A stretch of 64,000 bases of DNA from CAYWWM01 sp965198025 (GTDB lineage Bacteria > Acidobacteriota > Terriglobia > 2-12-FULL-54-10), in assembly GCA_965198025.1 (NCBI GenBank), contig OZ240237.1, positions 930,001-994,000 on the forward strand. Direction: 5' to 3'. Made by a program: the position numbers and the translations under genes. Position 1 is the stretch's first letter; the number at the start of each line of letters is the position of its first letter. The notes under the pieces were generated by a model, which was not told the DNA's origin, ran no database searches, and saw nothing but the letters and a program-made list of their open reading frames with translations. Positions 44,065-53,774 of the stretch are shown piece by piece.

Positions 44065-44787
44065 TCAGTCGCCGCTCACCAGCGAGCCGATTTTCTCTCC
44101 CCGAACCACCCGCAAGATGTTGCCCGGAACGTTGAGGTTGAACACGATGATCGGCAGGCTGTTCTCCCGGCAGAGGGAGATCGCCGTCGAGTCCATCACC
44201 GCCAGGTTTTGCGAGATCATCTGGTAATAGGTCACCTGGGAGAACATTTTAGCGTCCTTGACCTGCGTCGGATCGGCGTCGTACACGCCGTCCACCTTCG
44301 TCGCCTTCATAATGACATCGGCTCGGATCTCCATGGCGCGCAATGCAGCTGCCGTGTCAGTCGAGAAATAGGGGTTTCCGGTTCCCGCGGCAAAAATCAC
44401 GACGCGGCCTTTTTCCAGGTGCCGGACGGCACGCCGCCGGATGAATGCTTCCGCCACTTGATGGATCTGGATCGCCGTCATCACGCGAGTCTGGACAGAT
44501 AGCTTCTCAAGAGCATCCTGCAGCGCAAGCGCGTTGATGACTGTCGCCAGCATCCCCATGTGGTCCGCCGACACGCGGTCCAGTTCCTTGGCCGACTCCG
44601 CCACCCCGCGGAAGATGTTGCCTCCACCCACTACAATCGCCGTCTCGACACCCGTTTCCTGAACTGCCTGGATCTCGCCAGCGATCTCCGCTGCCCGGGC
44701 CGGGTCGACGCCGTATCGGCGTGCGCCCCCCAGTGCTTCTCCGCTCAGTTTCAGAAGGATTCGCTTGAAGATGAGTGTGGCAGCCAT
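44065..44787 (-). CDS. pyrH: UMP kinase
   Basis: A 240-residue hexameric kinase making UDP from UMP. Motifs: KRILLKLSGEALGG, AIVVGGGNIFRG, DHMGMLATVINALALQDALE, FAAGTGNPYFSTDTAAALRA and KATKVDGVYDADP. It lies between tsf and frr, the usual bacterial order. Confidence 0.97.
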   Translation of the reverse strand: MAATLIFKRILLKLSGEALGGARRYGVDPARAAEIAGEIQAVQETGVETAIVVGGGNIFRGVAESAKELDRVSADHMGMLATVINALALQDALEKLSVQTRVMTAIQIHQVAEAFIRRRAVRHLEKGRVVIFAAGTGNPYFSTDTAAALRAMEIRADVIMKATKVDGVYDADPTQVKDAKMFSQVTYYQMISQNLAVMDSTAISLCRENSLPIIVFNLNVPGNILRVVRGEKIGSLVSGD

Positions 44788-44846
44788 GTGGAAAGCAATA
44801 ACCGGCCCCGTGTCGGTACCGACCGCAATGATGACCGCTGCGATTC

Positions 44847-45479
44847 TCAGGCCGAGTTAGCTGTACGGTCTCCGCTCTCGCCGACTTTGAACCGCGCGAA
44901 CCTCCGTACGGTGATGTTCTCCCCCAGTTTCCCGATGCAACTTGCCACCACCTGCCCGACGGTCTGGCCCGGATCCTTCACGAAGTGTTGTTCGAGCAGG
45001 CACACCTCTTCGTAGAACTTTTCCATCTTGCCCATTACGATCCGGTCCACGATCTTTTCCGGCTTGCCCGACGCCAGGGCCTGCGCCCGGTAGATCTCCT
45101 TTTCTTTCTCCAGGATCTCCGGAGTCACTTCTTCTTTGCGGATATAGCGCGGGTCCGCCGCCGCGATATGCATGGCCATGTCGTGGGCCAGGTTCTGGAA
45201 CTCGTCCGTGCGGGCCACGAAGTCGGACTCGCAGTTAAGCTCGATCATCACTCCGATCTTTCCCCCGGCATGGATGTAGGATCCCACGAGTCCTTCCAGG
45301 GTGGCGCGGCCGGCCCGTTTCTGCGCCGAAGCCAGGCCTCGCTTGCGCAGGACCGTTTCCGCATCGGCGATGTTCCCCTTGGCTTCTGTCAGGGCTGCCT
45401 TGCAATCCATCATCGGCGCGCCGGTCTTGTCTCGCAATGCTTTCACTTGCTGGGCGGTAATCGGAGTCTCAGCAGCCAT
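44847..45479 (-). CDS. tsf: Elongation factor Ts
   Basis: Exchange factor for EF-Tu. A 210-residue short-form EF-Ts with VKALRDKTGAPMMDCKAALT, the TDVGKQ-equivalent region, GKIGVMIELNCESDFVARTD, HDMAMHIAAADPRYI and FVKDPGQTVGQVV. The short form with one core subdomain is common outside Proteobacteria. It lies 165 bp after rpsB. Confidence 0.96.
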   Translation of the reverse strand: MAAETPITAQQVKALRDKTGAPMMDCKAALTEAKGNIADAETVLRKRGLASAQKRAGRATLEGLVGSYIHAGGKIGVMIELNCESDFVARTDEFQNLAHDMAMHIAAADPRYIRKEEVTPEILEKEKEIYRAQALASGKPEKIVDRIVMGKMEKFYEEVCLLEQHFVKDPGQTVGQVVASCIGKLGENITVRRFARFKVGESGDRTANSA

Positions 45480-45643
45480 GAGTTTATCTCTGTCCTGTTG
45501 GATTTGTACGTCGCTCGTCCAGACGGTGTTCGTTATGAAGAGGAAGCCCGCCCCGGAACAATCAGCAGGCCGGTGTTCCCATTTGCCTGAGTCTGTCCGA
45601 GGATAATTCAGGAAAAATCCGTGCCCCGCGGAGTCCCGGAGTG

Positions 45644-46534
45644 TTAGGGGATTTCACGCGACGCGGGATACTGCGAAGTGTCGTATGGCTCTTTAGCCGT
45701 CTCGGACGCTCCAGCCGCCGTACTGTCGTGCGCCGTTGGATATTCCGAAAAGCCTTCCGGTACCGGTACCGGCTCGTATGCGGGTTCTGCGGCGCCTGCT
45801 TCATACGCGGCTTCCGAAGCCAGACGTTCCTCTTCCAGGGCGCGACTCTCGGCGATGTGCCTGCCTTCGAGCACTGCGTCTGCAACCTTGGACGTGAACA
45901 GCCGGATCGCCCGCAACGCGTCGTCGTTCCCAGGGATGGGATGTGTCACCAGGTCCGGATCGCAGTTCGTATCCACCACACCCACCACGGCGATCCCCAG
46001 GCGTCGCGCCTCCCGAACGGCGATTTCTTCCTTGTGGGAATCAATCACGAACAGGGAGTCGGGAAGTCTGGGCATATCTTTGATGCCGGCCAAGTTCAGA
46101 TCCAGGTGCTTGCGCTCCCGTTCCAGCTTGATGACTTCCTTCTTCGGCAGCAGCTCGTAGCGCCCGTCCTGCGACATCGCTTCCAGTTCCTTGAGGCGCT
46201 TAATCGACTTCTGAATCGTTACATGGTTGGTCAGCAAACCACCCAACCACCGCTGGTTTACGTAAAACATCGTGCAGCGCTTAGCCTCTTCCGCGATTGC
46301 TTCCTGTGCCTGCCGCTTGGTTCCGACGAAGAGGAGAATCTTGTTCTCGGTGCCTAGCTCCGACACGAATTGGGAGGCTTCCTTGAACATCTTGAGTGTC
46401 TTCTGCAGATCGATGATGTGGATCCCGTTGCGCTCCCCGAAAATATACTCCTTCATTTTCGGGTTCCATCGCTTGGTCTGGTGACCAAAGTGAACGCCCG
46501 CCTCCAACAACTCTTTCATGCTAATTGCCGGCAA
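45644..46534 (-). CDS. rpsB: Ribosomal protein S2
   Basis: A 296-residue S2 with MKELLEAGVHFGHQTKRWNP, IHIIDLQKTLKMFKEASQFV, NQRWLGGLLTNHVTIQKSIK, LFVIDSHKEEIAVREARRLG and GNDDALRAIRLFTSKVADAV. The C-terminal ~60 residues form an acidic, Ala/Glu/Pro-rich tail, longer than in E. coli. First gene after a 93-bp gap that follows rpsI. Confidence 0.96.
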   Translation of the reverse strand: MPAISMKELLEAGVHFGHQTKRWNPKMKEYIFGERNGIHIIDLQKTLKMFKEASQFVSELGTENKILLFVGTKRQAQEAIAEEAKRCTMFYVNQRWLGGLLTNHVTIQKSIKRLKELEAMSQDGRYELLPKKEVIKLERERKHLDLNLAGIKDMPRLPDSLFVIDSHKEEIAVREARRLGIAVVGVVDTNCDPDLVTHPIPGNDDALRAIRLFTSKVADAVLEGRHIAESRALEEERLASEAAYEAGAAEPAYEPVPVPEGFSEYPTAHDSTAAGASETAKEPYDTSQYPASREIP

Positions 46535-46627
46535 TCAACCTCCTCTGGACTCTTCCAGTGAATCCTTGAATCCTTCGGGATCATTCTAGCACCATTCGTA
46601 GTTCACGGCGCACAGGCGTAGTGCTAC

Positions 46628-47143
46628 TCAGCGCTTGGAGAACTGGAAGCGTTTCCGCGCCCCCTTCTGCCCGTATTTCTTGCGCTCCTTGCCCCGTGAG
46701 TCACGGGTCAGAAGCCCGAGCCGCTTCAATTGCGGCCGCAGCTCCGCATCGACGTGGAGCAACGCCCGAGCCATGCCCATCCGGACGGCTCCTGCCTGAG
46801 CGTTCACGCCCCCGCCCCGTACCGTGATCCAGGCGTCGTATTGGCCCAGCAGATCGACCGCCTGCAGCGACTGGCGCACGGCTACGCGCTGCCTCTCGGT
46901 CACAAAATACACTTCCAGTGGACGCCCGTTGACCTGAAACTTGCCTTCCCCCGGTCTCAGGAACACACGCGCCACGCTCGTTTTTCGTCTTCCCGTCCCG
47001 TAGTACTGAGTCCCCGGCGGCGGAGCAGGTCGCTCCGGTGGAGCCGGTTCCGGAGCCTCCGGCTGGGTTTCTTCCGGCGTGCCTTGCGGCGCGCCCTCTG
47101 GGGTGGTTTCCGGTGTGGTTTCTAGATTCTGCTCTTCGGAAAT
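46628..47143 (-). CDS. rpsI: Ribosomal protein S9 with acidic N-terminal extension and probable ATT start
   Basis: The S9 core is unmistakable: YYGTGRRKTSVARVFLRPGE, TVRGGGVNAQAGAVRMGMAR and the tail KYGQKGARKRFQFSKR. The core's first conserved residues lie upstream of the GTG at 46975, so that GTG cannot be the start. Going upstream, the frame contains no ATG, GTG or TTG before a stop (TGA) 24 bases before 47143. A perfect GGAGG (47151-47155) stands seven bases before an ATT at 47143, the best start. This gives 171 residues with a 48-residue Glu/Pro/Thr-rich extension (NLETTPETTPEGAPQGTPEE). It overlaps the rplM end by 22 bp. Confidence 0.85.
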   Translation of the reverse strand: MSEEQNLETTPETTPEGAPQGTPEETQPEAPEPAPPERPAPPPGTQYYGTGRRKTSVARVFLRPGEGKFQVNGRPLEVYFVTERQRVAVRQSLQAVDLLGQYDAWITVRGGGVNAQAGAVRMGMARALLHVDAELRPQLKRLGLLTRDSRGKERKKYGQKGARKRFQFSKR

Positions 47144-47565
47144 GAGAACACCTCCGGCTTCTGCGCTTCATGCGGATGTTTGTCGCCCGCGTAAACTATC
47201 AAATTCTTCCCAATGGCCCGTCCCAGCTTCGTCTTAGGAAGCATGCCCAGAACCGCCTCACGAATGATCCGTTCGGGCCGTTCTTGCTGCTGCCGGCGGG
47301 CGCTGATCTCGCGCAGACCCCCGGGATACCCGGTGAACCGACGGTAGAGCTTCTGATCCCACTTGGCTCCTGTCATGCGAACCTGCGCCGCGTTGACCAC
47401 GATTACGTGATCGCCGAAGCTGAGAAAAGGAGTGAATTCTTCGCGGTTCTTCCCGCGCAGCAAAGTGGCGATCTCCGTGGCTAAGCGCCCCAGGACCTGG
47501 TCAGCCGCATCCACTACATACCATTTCGCTTCGACTTCCCCCTTGCGGGGTACATAAGTCTCCAT
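47122..47565 (-). CDS. rplM: Ribosomal protein L13
   Basis: A 147-residue L13: KWYVVDAADQVLGRLATEIA, LLRGKNREEFTPFLSFGDHV, MTGAKWDQKLYRRFTGYPGG, AVLGMLPKTKLGRAIGKNL and VYAGDKHPHEAQKPE. First gene of the translation operon. Its last codons carry the GGAGG and start of rpsI, implying translational coupling. Confidence 0.97.
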   Translation of the reverse strand: METYVPRKGEVEAKWYVVDAADQVLGRLATEIATLLRGKNREEFTPFLSFGDHVIVVNAAQVRMTGAKWDQKLYRRFTGYPGGLREISARRQQQERPERIIREAVLGMLPKTKLGRAIGKNLIVYAGDKHPHEAQKPEVFSFPKSRI

Positions 47566-47640
47566 CTCTATCCGCCTCTTGGAGTCGCAAACGCTCAGAA
47601 TAGAGGAACGAAGTCCAAATTGTCAAGAAGCGCAGTGGTG

Positions 47641-50592
47641 CTAAAAGGATAATCGCAACGCGAACTGAATCTGCCGGGCCGTGGTGGCCGTGCCGGTGGC
47701 GGACAACGCCGTGGGGCTGAAGCGGCCTGTTCCTGAGAAAACCAGCAGCGAGCCTCTGTTGGGGCCGCGGAAATTGGGATGGTTCGGCAAATTGAAAAAC
47801 TCCGCGCGAAACTGTAGCCGGCGGGTGTTCCCCAGCGGGAAATCCCGCTGCAGAGAGACATCCAGATTGAATACCGAAGGAACGATCATGGTGTTGCGGC
47901 CGAGATTGCCGATTGTCCCCTCTGCCGGAACGCCGAAAACGCAAGGGTCAAACATCAAGTCCGGGGTTCCCAGTTCCCGTCCAGCCTCGATGAAGGTCTC
48001 GCCGGTCATCGGATCGTTGCAGCCGATCGAAACGCCTTGGGTCGGATTCTTATCCTGACCGGGGAGCAGATGGGGGCGTGTGGCGGAGAACAGGTATCTG
48101 GGACGGCGGACGTTGATCTGTCCCGAGGTTGGGAGCCCGGTGCGAACGCTGGCGATGCCTCCGACCCGCCAGCTTCCCAGGATTGTCGAAAGAACCTTGG
48201 AAAACGCGCTGGAGCCGTTGGCCGTGGCAGGCAAGGTGTAAAAGAAATTGACCGTAACACGGTGGCGGATATCAAAGTCTGAGAGGCCGCGGTCGAGCGT
48301 CCGCCGCAGTCCGTATTGCTGGTTGCCGCGGAAATTGAACGCAGAACTGTCATCCACAGACTTGCTAAAGGTGTAAGTGGCGCGCAAGGAAAGTGCCTGT
48401 CCCGGCTGGGCATCGGCCGAAATCAGCAGGGCGTTATAGAAGGACTGCGCGTCACTGGTCATGAGGTTGATTCCACCCTGGAAAGCCGGATTCACGGGCC
48501 CGACGTCGGGGGGGAAGAACAACGATCCATCCGGCCGCACGATCGGGAGAGGAAACAGGTTCGCCTCATAGTTGCGCAGCAGGTGATTGCCCCTGGCGCC
48601 GACGTAGCCCACCTGAACATTGGAGTTTCCCGACAGTCGTTGTTGCAGCATCACGTTGTAGCGCAACATCGTGGGACTGTCGATATTCTGGTAATCCAGG
48701 TTCTGAGCTTGCAGGGGAAATCCAACTTTACTAGCTGCCTGCAGGGCATCAGGGAAGAGATCGGAGGACTTGAAGTTCGTCAGCACGGCCACGCGATAGA
48801 ACGGAAGCCCGCTCTTCAGAATGTCGAAGGGGTAGGCCATCATGTGATCGTAATAGACTCCAAAGCCGGCGTTGACGGTCGTATTCCCGCTCCTTCCGGG
48901 AGACCAGGACAAGCCCAGTCGCGGAGAAAGATTCCGCAAGGAAGGGTTGTGTTTCAAAACGGGACCAATGGTTACGTCCGTGCTGTGCACCGGGTCCTCC
49001 AGGAACGCATCTCTTCCGTAGCGGTCGCGGATCAGCGTGGTGAGCTCATATCGAAATCCCAGGCTGAGCTGCAGGTTGGGACGGACCTGGTATTCGTCCT
49101 GTCCATAAAGGCCCACTAAAGTCTGGCGAAAGGACTTCTTGTTGCTCGATCCCGGCAGCGCCACGGTTAACGAAGTGGTCCTCTCCGGCCCTCCCTGCAG
49201 AAAGCTGTCAAGGCTGTTGAACGACCACTCGCCCCCCTGAGCCGAACCGGAGAAGATATCCCATCGATAGCGGTGCACCTCCAGCCCGAACTTGAGGCCG
49301 TGCTTTTCGCGCTGGACGATTCCGTCCCCGGAAAATTGAAACGCATTGGTGACGCTCCCCGCCGGGAGAAAGCCTACGGGTCCGAAGGTGCCGGCTCCGG
49401 GAATGTTGAACTCTCCGAATTGCGGGGCGTCCTGGACGAAGAACAAGGAACGCGGAATCTCAATCGAAGAAACACTTTCCTGGGCATCCACGGGGCGGGT
49501 ATACCCAATGCGGGAAGAAGCCAATACGCTAGGGCTGAAGATATGGCTCGCTACCACGGTCAGGTACTGCTGGCGGGTTGTGACCCCCCTTGCGAAGAGA
49601 AAGTTGTCCCCGCCTTGCTGGCTGTCGGCGTCATCGAAGGTGTAGCGGCCAAAGAGGCTGTCGCGGTCGGAGAGCTGATGATCGATGCGAATGGTGAAAA
49701 AGTTCTCGTTGGTGGGCAGGAATTGGGGCGAAGAGTTCCGGGCCAAACCTTCTCCAAGGCGCGTCGAGTTCGGAAGCGGCATCAGGGCCAGGTAGGGCAA
49801 CACGCTGGGATTCACCGGAACAGTTCGAATCGGTCGCCCCGACGCGTCCGTAATGATCCCCTGGCGGGCATCGGCGTCCACGAACGTGTCAATCTTGGTA
49901 TTGTTCAAGCGGTCGCGGAGGGCCTCATAGCTGCCCATGAAATAGGTCCTCCCCCTCCGAATCGGTCCAGTCAGGGTGAATCCAAACTGATTGCGCTTGA
50001 AGGGTGGAGGGTCTGAGCCGCGGTCGAAGAAATTGCGGGCGTCGAGCTTGCTGTTGCGAAAATACTCGAAAAAGGTTCCGTGGAATTCGTCGGAGCCGGA
50101 GCGTGAAATGGAGTTCATCACGCCTCCGTTGTTCCGTCCGTATTCGGCGCCGTAGGTGGCGCTGAAGACCTGGACTTGCAGAATGGAGTCCGAACCCAGT
50201 CGCACTCCGGCGGCGCTGCGCGGAGGGCGGTTCTGCGCATCCATAATGTTGGTTCCGTCGAGCAGAAACGAGTTGGAGGAGGAACGGCTGCCCGAGAAAC
50301 TCAGACTCCCCCCACTCACGCCGCGCGATGCGTTCGCTGAGGAGGAGTCCGACACACCCGCGTCCAGGGTGACCAGTTGGGTGTAGCTGCGTCCGTTAAG
50401 AGGAAGTCCGGTCAACAGGTTCTCATTGATGAGATTGGCGTTGGAGCCGGGAGAGGGTTCCGCGGGGCTTTCTTCCTCCTCCCTGGCGGGAGGTTCGCGC
50501 TCTTGCGCCGCCAGTTCCCCCGAGGGCAGAAACAATGGCAGTTGCAAAAGAGAAGCCGCGATCAGCAGTCGTAGGTCAGAGGATCGAAGCAT
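47641..50592 (-). CDS. Oar-like TonB-dependent receptor without N-terminal CarboxypepD domain
   Basis: A 983-residue outer-membrane receptor: signal peptide (LLIAASLLQLPLFLPSGELA), an acidic linker (EREPPAREEEESPAEPSP) where related receptors have a carboxypeptidase-regulatory domain, plug with LTGLPLNGRSYTQLVTLDAG, SRSSSNSFLLDGTNIMDAQN and YGAEYGRNNGGVMNSISRSG, then a barrel ending ARQIQFALRLSF. The terminal Phe suits BAM-dependent insertion. It begins 76 bp beyond the rplM start on the same strand. The ligand is unknown. Confidence 0.9.
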   Translation of the reverse strand: MLRSSDLRLLIAASLLQLPLFLPSGELAAQEREPPAREEEESPAEPSPGSNANLINENLLTGLPLNGRSYTQLVTLDAGVSDSSSANASRGVSGGSLSFSGSRSSSNSFLLDGTNIMDAQNRPPRSAAGVRLGSDSILQVQVFSATYGAEYGRNNGGVMNSISRSGSDEFHGTFFEYFRNSKLDARNFFDRGSDPPPFKRNQFGFTLTGPIRRGRTYFMGSYEALRDRLNNTKIDTFVDADARQGIITDASGRPIRTVPVNPSVLPYLALMPLPNSTRLGEGLARNSSPQFLPTNENFFTIRIDHQLSDRDSLFGRYTFDDADSQQGGDNFLFARGVTTRQQYLTVVASHIFSPSVLASSRIGYTRPVDAQESVSSIEIPRSLFFVQDAPQFGEFNIPGAGTFGPVGFLPAGSVTNAFQFSGDGIVQREKHGLKFGLEVHRYRWDIFSGSAQGGEWSFNSLDSFLQGGPERTTSLTVALPGSSNKKSFRQTLVGLYGQDEYQVRPNLQLSLGFRYELTTLIRDRYGRDAFLEDPVHSTDVTIGPVLKHNPSLRNLSPRLGLSWSPGRSGNTTVNAGFGVYYDHMMAYPFDILKSGLPFYRVAVLTNFKSSDLFPDALQAASKVGFPLQAQNLDYQNIDSPTMLRYNVMLQQRLSGNSNVQVGYVGARGNHLLRNYEANLFPLPIVRPDGSLFFPPDVGPVNPAFQGGINLMTSDAQSFYNALLISADAQPGQALSLRATYTFSKSVDDSSAFNFRGNQQYGLRRTLDRGLSDFDIRHRVTVNFFYTLPATANGSSAFSKVLSTILGSWRVGGIASVRTGLPTSGQINVRRPRYLFSATRPHLLPGQDKNPTQGVSIGCNDPMTGETFIEAGRELGTPDLMFDPCVFGVPAEGTIGNLGRNTMIVPSVFNLDVSLQRDFPLGNTRRLQFRAEFFNLPNHPNFRGPNRGSLLVFSGTGRFSPTALSATGTATTARQIQFALRLSF

Positions 50593-50928
50593 ACCGCATC
50601 TTGGTCGTCTCAGAACACTTCGGGGAAGTAGTACGTGAGAACGGCATTCAGGTACTGATCGGAGACCATAAGGGCTTTGCTCTTGGGGCCTGGCACGGCT
50701 GCCATGGTATCACAATGCCCTTGTTCAGGGATGGGGGCACTGCCTCCAACCCCACTGGCCAATTCGTGCCGCTCCAACCCAATTGTCGTTCTCCGGGACA
50801 CCGGAGATCAAGCACGTGGCGGCGTTCCTGGGGGTCCAAGGGTATCCACGTCACTTGCGAAACTATTGTAAGGAGTGGTCCATCTCGGAGTTTTTCAACA
50901 ACCTGCTAATCCCTCAAGGGGGCGGCAG
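50593..50928. other. Unassigned 336-bp region upstream of the TonB receptor
   Basis: Minus-strand frame ending at 50610 contains MVSDQYLNAVLTYYFPEVF, which looks protein-like but belongs to no family I recognise; upstream it is interrupted. It may be the tail of a lost gene. The region also holds the receptor's promoter. Confidence 0.3.
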
Positions 50929-51345
50929 GACCATTTTCAGCGTTGCTGTATAGCCCGCAGGTAGGGCAGGCATTCTTGCCTGTCCCCAATAGTGCAAGCC
51001 ACCCCTCAAGACTGTGTCATCCCGAGCGGCTTGTCCCGAGCGCAGTCGAGGGGAGCGAGGGATCTGCTCTTCGCCTGAATCCGAGCCGCGACCGCAAGGG
51101 AGCGGTGGGTTTGAGCGAGTAACCACTACCCGTTTTTTTCTGCCGTGGGCTGTTCTGTCGTGCGGAAGGGCACGGTTTCAACCGTGCCAAAACGCGGTTG
51201 CAAGAATCCTCTTCCGCTCTGCCGAAGGCTGTCGCGGAGCCTCGGCGCAGCGACAAGGTAGGGCAGGCATTCCTGCCTGCCCCCATAGAACACAGGCCCG
51301 TCCCTACTTTGTGGCTGCGCTACACCAACCCTGAAAATGGTGTAG
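50929..51345. repeat. MITE/REP-like element, copy C, carrying a second repeat inside
   Basis: Left end GACCATTTTCAGCGTTGCTG at 50931, REP hairpin GGGCAGGCATTCTTGCCTG, then an inserted GTGTCATCCCGAG...GGGATCTGCTCTTCG repeat (51015-51075) like that at 14915-14980, a hairpin around GGCACGGTTTCAACCGTGCC, a second REP hairpin at 51258-51275 and the right end CCAACCCTGAAAATGG near 51340. The right end has replaced the 3' part of the adjoining permease gene. Confidence 0.7.
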
Positions 51346-51921
51346 CGCGAGGCCGGTGATGATTAGGAGCGTGGCTAGGGCGGAGAACCCGGAGGCGCGC
51401 AACGGGGTTCCTTCCGGCACTTCGGTCAGCATGTTAAAGATGAGCGGCATGATCGTCACCGGAATCAGCATGATGACGGTCCCCGCCACTCCCGGAGTCA
51501 GGATTCGGCGGAAGAGCGAGAGGCGCGAGGCCAGTCCGAACTGGAAAAGCGAAGAGACGAGAACCAGCGTGGCCAGCATCGCCGGCCCGCCCTCGGCGAT
51601 GGCCGTTATGCAGACCGCAATGAACGCCCCCGAGGTCCCCATCAACAGAACGTAGCCCGCGCCGATGCGGCCGAACCTCACGGCCTGGGTCAACGTGCTG
51701 ATCCCGCTGACCGCCACAGAGGCGAACACGGCCCAGGACAAGAAGGCCTCGGTCCCCCCAGCGGCCCGAATCACAATCGCCGGAGTCAGTATGATGCCGG
51801 CGACGCAGAGGATGGCCAGTTGCAGTCCGAGACCCAGGGACAGCAATATCGGTGGCTTCTCGTCGGGTTCGTAACGCACTCCGGCATTCTGGCTGGTGTC
51901 TTGAGCAACCAAATACGACAC
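51304..51921 (-). pseudogene. NCS2 xanthine/uracil permease, truncated by repeat copy C
   Basis: About 195 codons of a nucleobase:cation symporter-2 protein: PPILLSLGLGLQLAILCVAG, LTPAIVIRAAGG, TLTQAVRFGRIGAGYVLLMG, TSGAFIAVCITAIAEGG and TPGVAGTVIMLIPVTIMPLI. Intact relatives have about 430-600 residues and 14 helices; here the frame ends in HHFQGWCSAATK, which is translated from the right end of the repeat element. GTG start at 51921. Not expected to transport. Confidence 0.85.
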
Positions 51922-51961
51922 CCCTTATTAACTTCATCCCATTGAGTCGGAACGACCGGCC

Positions 51962-53314
51962 CTACTCCGCGCCCGAGCCGGGCCGCGGGCGGATCCAGAG
52001 ATAGAGTGAGGCGACTCCCAGCAACAGGACACCGGCAATCGTTGGCGCGCGCCAGTCCCCGGCCCCGACCCGGGCTGCGAACATCACGAAACAGACGACG
52101 GAGCCGACCGCGGGTACGGCGATCGGCAGCTCGAACGCCCCCTGAGGTTCACCCGGACGCAACTTCAGAATGACAAGCGCACTGTTGATCACCGAAAAGA
52201 CTAGCAGCAGCAACAACACCGTGGCCGAGGCCAGTTGAGAAATGTCGCCCGACAGGATCAAGAGCACGATCACCACGAAGATCAGCCCAATGGCAACATG
52301 GGGCGTGCGCCGCTGCGGGTGAATGATCGACAGCGCGCGCGGCAGGTGCTTGTCGCGCGCCATGCCGTATAGGAGACGAGAGGCCGTAACGTAGTTGATG
52401 AGCCCGGTATTGGCCACCGCGAAAATGGTAATCCCGATGAATATCCAAGCCGGGAACCAGGGGGCGGCGCGCTCCATGACTTCGGCCAGCGGTGCATTGG
52501 ACTCGGCCAATTCCTGCCACGGCACGACCGAGACAGCGCTGATCGCCACGCTCATGTAAATGATGACGGTCAGGACCAGCGCCATCACTAGGCCGAACGG
52601 CAGGTCGCGCCGCGGATTCTTCAATTCCTCGGCAACGTTGATCGAGTCCTCGAATCCGAGGAAGGAATAGAAGGTGAGCACGACTCCCTGCACCAGAAGT
52701 ACAAGGGGAAGGCCGGATTCGGTTTCCGCAGCCGTCGGGAACTCCATCAGATTCGTCGTACCCCAGAAACGCAGCCCGACTGCGATCACGAGCAGCAATC
52801 CTCCCGCTTCCACCAGAGTAAAGGCGACATTAGCCCACATCGATTCGCGGATACCCCGGTAGACCAAAGCTCCCACGAAGACAAGATAGATGAACGCTAA
52901 CGTGCTGGTGGGCAGGCCTTCGAAAAAGGGCAGGGCTTGCAGATTCTCCCCCACCACGCGTGCGCCGGCTGCGATCGAAGTGAAGCCCGAGCACGCCACG
53001 GTGAGGCCGACGACATGGGTCAGCAGGCTGCGTCGATAGGCGCGCTGGGTGATGTAGGCGGCGCCGCCCGCTCGGGGGTAGCGTGACCCGAGAGAGGCGT
53101 AGGACAACCCCGTCAGCCCCGCCGCAACCAGCGATAGCGCGAAGGCCAACCAGATCGCGGAACCCATCTGTGCGGCGACTTGGCCGATCAGGCCATAGAT
53201 GCCGGCGCCCAGCATGCTGCCGGCACCGTAGAGCGTCATCTGCCACAATCCGATGCTGCGCTGGAGCGTCGGTTCACTGCTGGCCGCATCCGACGGCATG
53301 CTAAGCTGTTCCAC
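51962..53314 (-). CDS. APC-family amino acid permease
   Basis: A 450-residue inner-membrane protein with 12-13 hydrophobic helices. The APC signature GAGSMLGAGIYGLIGQVAAQ is in helix 1, with GLTGLSYASLGSRYPRAGGA, TFYSFLGFEDSINVAEELKN (helix 6 substrate region), PRRDLPFGLVMAL and NYVTASRLLYGMARDKHLPR. It probably imports amino acids or amines. The start is GTG 53314 with GGAG eight bases upstream. It is followed 40 bp later by the truncated NCS2 permease. Confidence 0.9.
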   Translation of the reverse strand: MEQLSMPSDAASSEPTLQRSIGLWQMTLYGAGSMLGAGIYGLIGQVAAQMGSAIWLAFALSLVAAGLTGLSYASLGSRYPRAGGAAYITQRAYRRSLLTHVVGLTVACSGFTSIAAGARVVGENLQALPFFEGLPTSTLAFIYLVFVGALVYRGIRESMWANVAFTLVEAGGLLLVIAVGLRFWGTTNLMEFPTAAETESGLPLVLLVQGVVLTFYSFLGFEDSINVAEELKNPRRDLPFGLVMALVLTVIIYMSVAISAVSVVPWQELAESNAPLAEVMERAAPWFPAWIFIGITIFAVANTGLINYVTASRLLYGMARDKHLPRALSIIHPQRRTPHVAIGLIFVVIVLLILSGDISQLASATVLLLLLVFSVINSALVILKLRPGEPQGAFELPIAVPAVGSVVCFVMFAARVGAGDWRAPTIAGVLLLGVASLYLWIRPRPGSGAE

Positions 53315-53431
53315 GGGCTTTCTCCTCTTCTGGGCGGCAATTCCGGTTCCACTGCCGCGCGCACTTGGCCACGGACCGTCTAGTCACGGCCCGTCTACGT
53401 TTCGAAGTTCCACAGTACAAATCCCATGCGT

Positions 53432-53608
53432 TCATCCACACACCCTCGATGTCGTTCGCATGAGCCGACACGAATCTGCGGTGAAATCAGCGGAATGATC
53501 GCTGGCCACGATGAAGCGGAGCGCACAGGCATCCTCGGAGGCCAAGGCCGGGGAGACGAGGATGATGGAGACTAGGGGAATCAGAATCGAAAGAACATAG
53601 GGTCTCAT
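53432..53608 (-). CDS. Possible small secreted peptide
   Basis: A 58-codon frame, MRPYVLSILIPLVSIILVSP then ALASEDACALRF, looks like a signal peptide with an AxA cleavage site followed by about 34 residues with three Cys. No ribosome site is visible and no family is recognised. It could equally be the 5' stump of a longer lost gene. Confidence 0.25.
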   Translation of the reverse strand: MRPYVLSILIPLVSIILVSPALASEDACALRFIVASDHSADFTADSCRLMRTTSRVCG

Positions 53609-53774
53609 GACGCGAATAGTCTAGCCAACCGTGTAGGAGCCTTGCAACCGTTTAGCTTCCGTGCAGTTCAGATAAAGCGGCCCGGGAGATCCTCCAGTTC
53701 TCTGCAAAGGTCTGAACCGGCATAGTTGCTTGATTCTGATCCGAAATCCAGTTCATCGTGGCTACAGCGTCGGA
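53609..53774. other. Intergenic, nothing recognised
   Basis: No gene, RNA or repeat I can support in this stretch before repeat copy D. Confidence 0.3.

Noticed and set aside
46628..46975. S9 starting at GTG 46975
   Set aside because: This would remove the conserved GTGRRKTS segment that contacts rRNA and is present in frame just upstream.
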